Source of the DNA: Planctomycetaceae bacterium
GTDB lineage: Bacteria; Planctomycetota; Planctomycetia; Pirellulales; Thermoguttaceae
NCBI GenBank assembly: GCA_031266315.1
Contig: JAISBG010000130.1
Span: forward strand, 1 to 10,970
DNA: 10,970 bases
Direction: 5' to 3'
This document shows positions 6,942 through 10,970 of the stretch, one piece after another (within the stretch, counting starts at the first letter, position 1; each line of letters opens with the position of its first letter). The notes under the pieces are model-generated. The model worked only from the letters and a program-made list of their open reading frames with translations. It did no database searches and was not told where the DNA came from. Both the position numbers and the translations under genes were made by a program.

Positions 6942-8241
6942 TTACGGTAAATTTTTTGATTCACCGCCGTTGATAGAACCCATTGCTCCCCAAATGCCGT
7001 GTGGACTTTCACCGCTTGGCGGAGCGGGATAACCGGCATTCGCTCCGGTTGGAAATGCGGATAAGTTACCACAATCAATTGTTTCCGAAACAAAACGAAC
7101 ACTCCCGTCACACAACGCCGTCTGAACTCCGCCGGAATGTTGACTGGAAGCACTGCGCATAACAAAACCTGCCTCATCACTGCTATAGTTTTCATAACAT
7201 GACGGCGAATTAGGCGGTAATATCGCACGAAAACTATGTTCCTGATTTACTCCTGTCCAAATATTAGCACCATTGGTGAAAGTCGTTGTTGTTCCACTTT
7301 TGTACATCTTGGGGTCATTGAGATCACGTGCGGCTAAACAATCATTCGGTGTCCATCCGCCGGAAGGTTGAGCTAAGGTAGTCCAACTAGCCATTATATC
7401 GCTGTTGCCGACACTATACATTGTAACTTTAATACGCCGATCTTCCTGCATAGATTCCGCGATGACTTCTTCACTTAATGCAAGTGTATTAGATGTTCCA
7501 TCGGTGATGTGAGCCAGTGTACGAAATTCGTATGCGGCACCAAAAAGTCCACGAAAACTGTCAAATCCAACACCATTACGACCCAAACCGGAAGTCGCCC
7601 AATAAAAAGCATGGTAATAAGTATCACCATGGCAACCGACGTAACTATTCGGGGTCATTCCGCAAAAATAGGACGGTTTAGTTGCATTGGCGTCTGACGG
7701 ACAGGAAAATGTTGCAACAACTCCGGCACGATAAGCATATTGCAGTCCGGTATCAGGATTACCGGGATAAGCCAATAATCCTGCATGTTGCGGATGCTGT
7801 TGGTTTGCCTTCCATTCCGCATATTTTCCTTCCTGTTCCACAAAAGGAAAAAGCGGAGGAAGGAACGAAAACACAATGTTTGCCGGATTTTGTGGTCCAT
7901 TGAGTGCAGCCGGAAAAGCGTTGTTAATATCGTGGTAATTATGCAACGATAACGCAATCTGTTTTAAGTTATTTGAACAGGACATTCTTCTTGCGGCTTC
8001 TCTTGCCGCTTGGACGGCGGGTAATAGTAAAGCGATCAGAACTCCAATTATGGCAATCACCACCAGTAATTCAACCAACGTGAACCCTAATTGACATATA
8101 CTGCCCCCCCCCCCCCTGCTTTTCTATTTTACCCAAATTATTATTGGACTTCTTTTTCAGGTTGAAAAGAAGGAAAAACGGGGCGATCATCGCCAACACA
8201 ACATCAAAAAACATTCGGTCATCTAAAAAATCATTTTTCAT
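6942..8241 (-). CDS. DUF1559 pseudopilin (H-X9-DG protein) frameshifted at a poly-G tract
   Basis: This is a type IV pilin-like, DUF1559-family protein. [20 protein letters not shown] is the class III prepilin signal and transmembrane helix, followed by [16 protein letters not shown]. The C-terminal motif [12 protein letters not shown] is the H-X9-DG signature. The pilin frame (from about 8124 down to the stop at 6942) has no ATG before GFTLVE, and a TAG closes it upstream at 8124-8126. The only well-supported start is ATG 8241 with AAGGAG six bases upstream. It opens [18 protein letters not shown]... and reaches the 13-G tract (8104-8116), after which it ends at 8071 in the wrong frame. With 12 G, start and pilin frame join to give 432 residues. 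As read, the gene is off unless slippage occurs. The family function is unknown; a surface pseudopilin role is inferred. It is first gene of the lipoprotein-esterase operon. Confidence 0.8.
8104..8116 (-). repeat. 13-base G homopolymer inside the pseudopilin leader
   Basis: An uninterrupted run of 13 C on the plus strand reads as G on the coding strand and encodes glycines just before the prepilin signal. Tracts of this length are prone to polymerase slippage. Twelve or 15 G put the upstream ATG in frame with GFTLVELL; 13 or 14 do not. It is the switch point of the frameshift described for the gene. A sequencing or assembly length error is the main alternative. Confidence 0.9.
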
Positions 8242-8247
8242 AGCAGA

Positions 8248-8253
8248 CTCCTT
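8248..8253 (-). promoter_or_regulatory. Strong ribosome binding site deciding the pseudopilin start
   Basis: AAGGAG stands six bases before ATG 8241 on the minus strand. The intact paralogue has the same hexamer at the same spacing (10683-10688 before ATG 10676). This conserved arrangement argues that 8241 is the true start of the frameshifted gene. Confidence 0.75.
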
Positions 8254-8278
8254 TTTGAATTTAAGGAAATAAAAAATA

Positions 8279-8338
8279 AACAAAACAACTATCAGTTTCC
8301 ACTAAACCGGTTTAGCGGAAGAAATCCGGGAATTAAAA
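8279..8338. repeat. 60-bp direct repeat, copy A, with central palindrome
   Basis: This copy matches 8808-8867 at 56 of 60 positions with a constant 529-bp offset. It contains the perfect 14-bp palindrome ctaaaccggtttag (8302-8315), extendable to about 24 bp. The repeat stops exactly at the stop codon of the aldo/keto reductase remnant (8339). Confidence 0.85.
8297..8320 (-). terminator. Probable stem-loop terminator after the aldo/keto reductase remnant
   Basis: Read as minus-strand RNA, uuccgcuaaa pairs with uuuaguggaa around a CCGG loop, a 10-bp stem with one G-U pair. It starts 18 nt past the remnant's stop, and a U-rich stretch (about 8260-8290) follows after several bases. Copy B of the repeat keeps the stem through different pairs. 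A LacI-type operator is the alternative reading of the palindrome, since it lies upstream of the pseudopilin ATG. Confidence 0.45.
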
Positions 8339-8494
8339 TTAAACAATTGATTTAAATAATTGATCCATGAGTTGCATTTCATTTTCGGACAATATTACTG
8401 TTCCGGCTTGGACATTTTCCGCAATTCGTTTTGAGGTTCCCAATCCAATCACCGAAGCCTGAATATTTGTTGTACCTAAAAAACGGTATTGCAT
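8339..8494 (-). pseudogene. Aldo/keto reductase reduced to its N- and C-terminal ends
   Basis: The 51-residue frame begins MQYRFLGTTNIQASVIGLGT, the usual first strand of aldo/keto reductases. It then passes straight into SKRIAENVQAGTVILSENEM, which resembles the C-terminal (P)GTSK..RIAENV..A..L...E...LD motif of the same family. About 270 residues of the normal ~320, including the catalytic Asp/Tyr/Lys/His, are missing. The join lies near 8432-8440 at a GT(S) shared by both ends, as expected from deletion across a short homology, and it stayed in frame. ATG 8494 has a purine-rich AGAGAAA seven bases upstream and is preferred to a TTG at 8530. The remnant is bracketed by the two 60-bp repeats, pointing to rearrangement. 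It cannot be an active reductase. Confidence 0.7.
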
Positions 8495-8807
8495 GATGAT
8501 TTCTCTGTCGGCACGAAATGAATCTCTCAATAATAGGTTCTATTCGCAACATATTTGTATGACCAAAACATGGCAGATAGTAAAACTTTTTATAACTTTG
8601 TTATAGTCTATGATTAAAAAATCATTTTGTCTAGTCAATTTTTGCGACAAACTGGTGAACAAAAGCGACAAAATGAAAAGAGACGTCACTTATTGCTTGC
8701 GCAAACAGTATTATAGCCCGTATCCCAATTCAAAATAGTCTTTTATGCCCAATTAATTGCAAGTTTTCTCAAGATCATAGAGCTAAATCCTGCAACCTAA
8801 TTTTCCG
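8495..8807. other. Gene-free stretch upstream of the aldo/keto reductase remnant
   Basis: No open frame with recognisable protein features is seen on either strand. It contains a 6-bp inverted repeat tataac-ttt-gttata (8591-8605), two gcgacaaa motifs around 8644-8676, and a minus-strand TATAAT (8710-8715) without a good -35. It probably holds the decayed upstream region of the remnant gene. Confidence 0.5.
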
Positions 8808-8867
8808 AACAAAACAACTATCCGTTTCCACTAAACCGGTTTAGTAGAAGAAATCTGGGAATTAAAA
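8808..8867. repeat. 60-bp direct repeat, copy B
   Basis: This is the second copy of the repeat at 8279-8338, with four differences and the same palindrome at 8831-8844. It ends two bases before the terminal repeat of the element at 8870, which occupies the place where the aldo/keto reductase stands next to copy A. Confidence 0.85.
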
Positions 8868-8869
8868 CC

Positions 8870-9156
8870 TAATTATTCAGTGGAATTTTCGTTAAAAATA
8901 GGCAATCATAAGGTGGTCAACCTTTTGCTATTTGCTAAAAGGTTGCGTCGGCGTTAGCCGACTTGCCCCTGTTAACGGCAGGCGATTTGATTCCAAAACG
9001 GAAGGCAATCATCTGGTGGGCGATCCGCCCGCTGGGCGGTCGCGCCGGTTGACTCGGCATTGACTCCAAAACGGAAGGCAACACTATTTGCCATTGTTAA
9101 TCTAATTCACAGTCGGCTAACGCCGACGCGACCTTTCAGCGAAAGGTCGCCCACCT
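8870..9156. repeat. Composite partial copy of the 685-910 repeat element
   Basis: The left part (8870-8962) follows 685-787 in the same orientation, beginning with the identical 20-bp terminus taattattcagtggaatttt. The right part (9039-9156) follows 741-860 in the opposite orientation. The two halves therefore form a large inverted structure with mirrored hairpins (8947-8962 and 9112-9127; 9128-9150 is a 9-bp stem with loop cagcg). A 6-bp stem ccgccc-gct-gggcgg sits at the junction (9025-9039). The 17-mer tccaaaacggaaggcaa occurs twice (8992-9008 and 9065-9081). The outer right terminus is missing. It ends about 20 bp from the lipoprotein stop at 9178. Confidence 0.7.
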
Positions 9157-9177
9157 TATATTTACCTACTTTTACTC

Positions 9178-9579
9178 TTACTCTAATTTGATTTCAAAGT
9201 TTTTTTCTGCTTTTTGAATATCGAATTGGAGTGGGGTATTTTCTGCTCCGTATTTTTCAAGGACTTTTTGCAGTTCCGAAACAATACTGTTATCACCGAT
9301 CATTCGTGATGTCTGGAAAAAGAATTTGCCTTTTCCTTTTTGAACGCCATTATATTGAACCGTGTAAATCATTGTAAAACGCCCATTGGCATCGGTTCTC
9401 CCATTACTGGGACGTCCAATTTCCGGCGCAAAAATAATTTCAGTATTGGGAGCTGGTTTACCTTGATATGTTACCGTACCGGAAAACGGAACTATTTCAT
9501 ACGGTAAACTCGGCTTACAACCTGAAAAACAAGTTAATAAAATAACTCCGGTACAAAGAATCAAATAAAATCGTAACAT
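9178..9579 (-). CDS. Small lipoprotein with Ig-like/transthyretin-like domain
   Basis: The 133-residue protein has a lipoprotein signal (MLRFYLILCTGVILLTCFSG, then Cys21 in an FSGC lipobox). The body VPFSGTVTYQGKPAPNTEII...GRTDANGRFTMIYT is the pattern of small planctomycete lipoproteins with a carboxypeptidase-regulatory-like fold (GxVTxxGKPxPxxxIxF, then TDxxGxF). The C-terminal part is charged. It follows the intact DUF1559 gene by 47 nt on the same strand, repeating the pseudopilin-lipoprotein order at 8241-6365. A TTG at 9591 would add four residues, but the ATG fits the signal better; neither has a clear Shine-Dalgarno. The function is unknown, likely a surface or periplasmic partner of the pseudopilin. 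Confidence 0.8.
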   Translation of the reverse strand: MLRFYLILCTGVILLTCFSGCKPSLPYEIVPFSGTVTYQGKPAPNTEIIFAPEIGRPSNGRTDANGRFTMIYTVQYNGVQKGKGKFFFQTSRMIGDNSIVSELQKVLEKYGAENTPLQFDIQKAEKNFEIKLE

Positions 9580-9626
9580 ATTTTTTGACAATGAAAAAGT
9601 AAATGTTGATGAAAAAAATTGTTATT

Positions 9627-10676
9627 TTAATTCCACGGCAATCTCGGTGCTGGAATCATTTGTGCGCGGGTGATGGCAGCATCGAAAACGTTGGAAATAT
9701 CAACGGTATCCGCAACAAAATGAACACCTCCGTCACAAGCGGAAGTATTAATTCCGCCCGGATGAAAACTACGTGCCCCGCGATATCCTCGTCCGGAATC
9801 TACTGCTCCAATGGAATCAAGCGGTGCAGTCGGAACAACATTGATAGTGCTTGTGTATCCCCAAGTGTGGGATCCTTGTGTCCAATGTCCAACCCAAAGG
9901 AAAGGATTGAAACCCAGTCCATTATCGTAGCGTAAAGCCGCATGTGCAATCTCCACATGTAAAAATGTATTGCTTAAACCGTCTGTAATTGAGGAAAAAT
10001 CTCTGAGATTATTTGTACAAAAAACTGCTTGATCCCCATAATTGTGAGGAGAGCTGTGTGGAAGAGTTTCACCGCCTTCATCGTTGTACTCGTAAAGTGA
10101 AGTTACGGGAATACCATAATCTTTTTGGGAACCGGGGACATCTGTTGGCTGAACACTTGGACACCGAAACGGAGAAGGTGAATTTTCGCACACATACCGA
10201 TTGTACGGATCGCCTTTCGGTGCTTCGAGACCATCACTTGCATATAACCAGAAATCATTATTATGTGTTACATAAGTTGACCGGTTAAAGTCAAAACGTT
10301 CGTAAAGACTCTGTGCTTCCATAAACGGAAGGAGGAAAACCGCAAAGCCGACCATTCCTTGATAGAGTCCTCTGCCTGCAGTTGGAAAATATTCTCCAGA
10401 ACCACAATGAACCGCATCTGACGCCGTTGAAGGAAATTGACCGGTTGCCGCAGTGCTATGCCACTTCCACGCCCCCGGCGGGAGAAGGTTATAAGTGTCA
10501 TGATAATTATGCACGGCAATAGCTAATTGTTTCATGTTATTGGTACTGGACATTCTTCTTGCGGCTTCTCTTGCCGATTGTACGGCGGGTAACAGTAATG
10601 CGATTAACGCGCCGATAATCGCAATAACTACGAGAAGTTCAACTAACGTAAAAGCCAAAAAACTTGTTTTTTTCAT
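9627..10676 (-). CDS. DUF1559 pseudopilin (H-X9-DG protein), intact
   Basis: The 349-residue protein begins [20 protein letters not shown]: a short basic leader, then a type IV prepilin signal and hydrophobic helix, then [33 protein letters not shown], the hallmark start of DUF1559. The C-terminal [12 protein letters not shown] is the H-X9-DG motif. The family is assumed to be processed by prepilin peptidase and to sit at the envelope; its function is undetermined. The residue before the cleavage site is Ala rather than the usual Gly (LA|FTLVE). The start at 10676 has AAGGAG six bases upstream. It is a paralogue of the frameshifted gene at 8241-6942 but lacks the glycine-rich long leader. It leads a pair with the lipoprotein at 9579. 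Confidence 0.9.
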   Translation of the reverse strand: MKKTSFLAFTLVELLVVIAIIGALIALLLPAVQSAREAARRMSSTNNMKQLAIAVHNYHDTYNLLPPGAWKWHSTAATGQFPSTASDAVHCGSGEYFPTAGRGLYQGMVGFAVFLLPFMEAQSLYERFDFNRSTYVTHNNDFWLYASDGLEAPKGDPYNRYVCENSPSPFRCPSVQPTDVPGSQKDYGIPVTSLYEYNDEGGETLPHSSPHNYGDQAVFCTNNLRDFSSITDGLSNTFLHVEIAHAALRYDNGLGFNPFLWVGHWTQGSHTWGYTSTINVVPTAPLDSIGAVDSGRGYRGARSFHPGGINTSACDGGVHFVADTVDISNVFDAAITRAQMIPAPRLPWN

Positions 10677-10682
10677 GGTATT

Positions 10683-10688
10683 CTCCTT
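10683..10688 (-). promoter_or_regulatory. Ribosome binding site of the intact pseudopilin gene
   Basis: AAGGAG stands six bases before ATG 10676 on the minus strand, the same arrangement as in the frameshifted paralogue. It settles the start. Confidence 0.8.
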
Positions 10689-10709
10689 ATGAAAAAAAAA
10701 TGATATTTT

Positions 10710-10736
10710 AACAGATTACATAACAGGTAATCTGTT
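10710..10736 (-). promoter_or_regulatory. Perfect 10-bp hairpin in the leader of the pseudopilin gene
   Basis: aacagattac (10710-10719) pairs with gtaatctgtt (10727-10736) around a 7-nt loop. In minus-strand RNA it precedes a U-run (about 10692-10700) and then the ribosome binding site. It could be an attenuator, a terminator of an upstream transcript or an operator; the sequence does not decide. Confidence 0.5.
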
Positions 10737-10740
10737 TTCT

Positions 10741-10970
10741 CACATAATGGTGAAACAAACGTAACGCCGAGAAACGGCAACAGAATATCGCTCTGAGACA
10801 GGAGCGACACGACTGTTAAACAGGCTCATTCCCACCGACAAAAGTGGTGCATTACAAGTTAAAATGTAACGCTGAATTATACCTACAAATGGGACGCGAC
10901 GCTCCCTTGACGGGAGCCACGTAACATACCCATTTGCAATAATTTTTTACCCGAAAAATCCGGTTGTCAT
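10741..10970. other. Gene-free right edge with several stem-loops, possible structured RNA or repeat
   Basis: No credible gene is seen. A 39-codon open frame enters from the right edge on the minus strand and stops at 10852, without start or motif. Stems present are tcgctc/gagcga (10788-10793 with 10802-10807) and gctccc/gggagc (10901-10906 with 10912-10917), the latter enclosed by caaatggg/cccatttg (10886-10893 with 10929-10936). gtaacgcYga occurs twice. The two gctc hairpins and their flanks (…gacaggagcgacacg and …gacgggagccacg) resemble each other. A minus-strand TATAAT at 10876-10881 could start the pseudopilin transcript, leaving a leader of about 190 nt. Confidence 0.4.

Noticed and set aside
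6917..7228. Upstream extension of the lipoprotein frame by about 100 residues
   Set aside because: It overlaps the DUF1559 C-terminus, shows no domain, and would bury the lipoprotein signal peptide in mid-protein.
8591..8605. tataac-ttt-gttata inverted repeat as an operator
   Set aside because: A 6-bp AT-rich match in an AT-rich gap, not repeated elsewhere and with no functional start next to it.
10852..10968. Open frame entering from the right edge on the minus strand
   Set aside because: Only 39 codons, no recognisable protein feature, and it overlaps the stem-loops; cannot be told from chance.
1..10970. tRNA, rRNA or CRISPR array
   Set aside because: I saw no cloverleaf, conserved rRNA stretches or regularly spaced short repeats; the repeats present are a two-copy 60-mer and the hairpin element.

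Overview
The window looks like a moderately low-GC member of the Planctomycetes, probably of the Pirellulales/Thermoguttaceae type. The main reason is two proteins with a type IV prepilin-like N-terminus ([14 protein letters not shown]) and a C-terminal H-X9-DG motif, the DUF1559 family that is greatly expanded in that phylum. Supporting signs are small Ig-like lipoproteins encoded next to them, a large secreted di-haem protein resembling the hydrazine-synthase-alpha family, and secreted esterase and propeller proteins. The exact lineage is inferred.

Layout. The plus strand carries one gene, an SGNH/GDSL hydrolase entering from the left edge (3-677). All other genes are on the minus strand. 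From right to left they are: a DUF1559 pseudopilin (10676-9627) with a small lipoprotein (9579-9178); a non-coding, repeat-filled interval (9177-8495); a remnant aldo/keto reductase (8494-8339); a second DUF1559 gene (8241-6942) with a lipoprotein (6916-6365) and a secreted esterase fused to a beta-propeller (6342-4342); a toxin-antitoxin pair (4188-4006 and 4018-3704); and the di-haem propeller protein (3653-921). Tight spacing suggests DUF1559-lipoprotein-esterase is one operon. The right-hand DUF1559-lipoprotein pair is a second cassette of the same design.

Theme. Most products are predicted to act outside the cytoplasm: pseudopilins, lipoproteins, carbohydrate-ester or lactone chemistry, and c-type haem. 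This fits a surface or periplasmic polymer-handling lifestyle, although no substrate can be read from the sequence.

Most notable signal. The second DUF1559 gene has a perfect ribosome binding site and ATG at 8241, but its frame is broken by a 13-base G tract (8104-8116, read on the minus strand). Losing one G (or gaining two) joins the start to the pilin frame. This is a phase-variation or slippage candidate, or else a homopolymer sequencing error. Other signals are a 226-bp element with 20-bp terminal inverted repeats and several hairpins (685-910), a composite partial copy of it (8870-9156), and a 60-bp direct repeat (8279-8338 and 8808-8867) whose differences preserve an RNA stem. In addition, the aldo/keto reductase is reduced in frame to its two ends, and the right edge holds a structured non-coding region.
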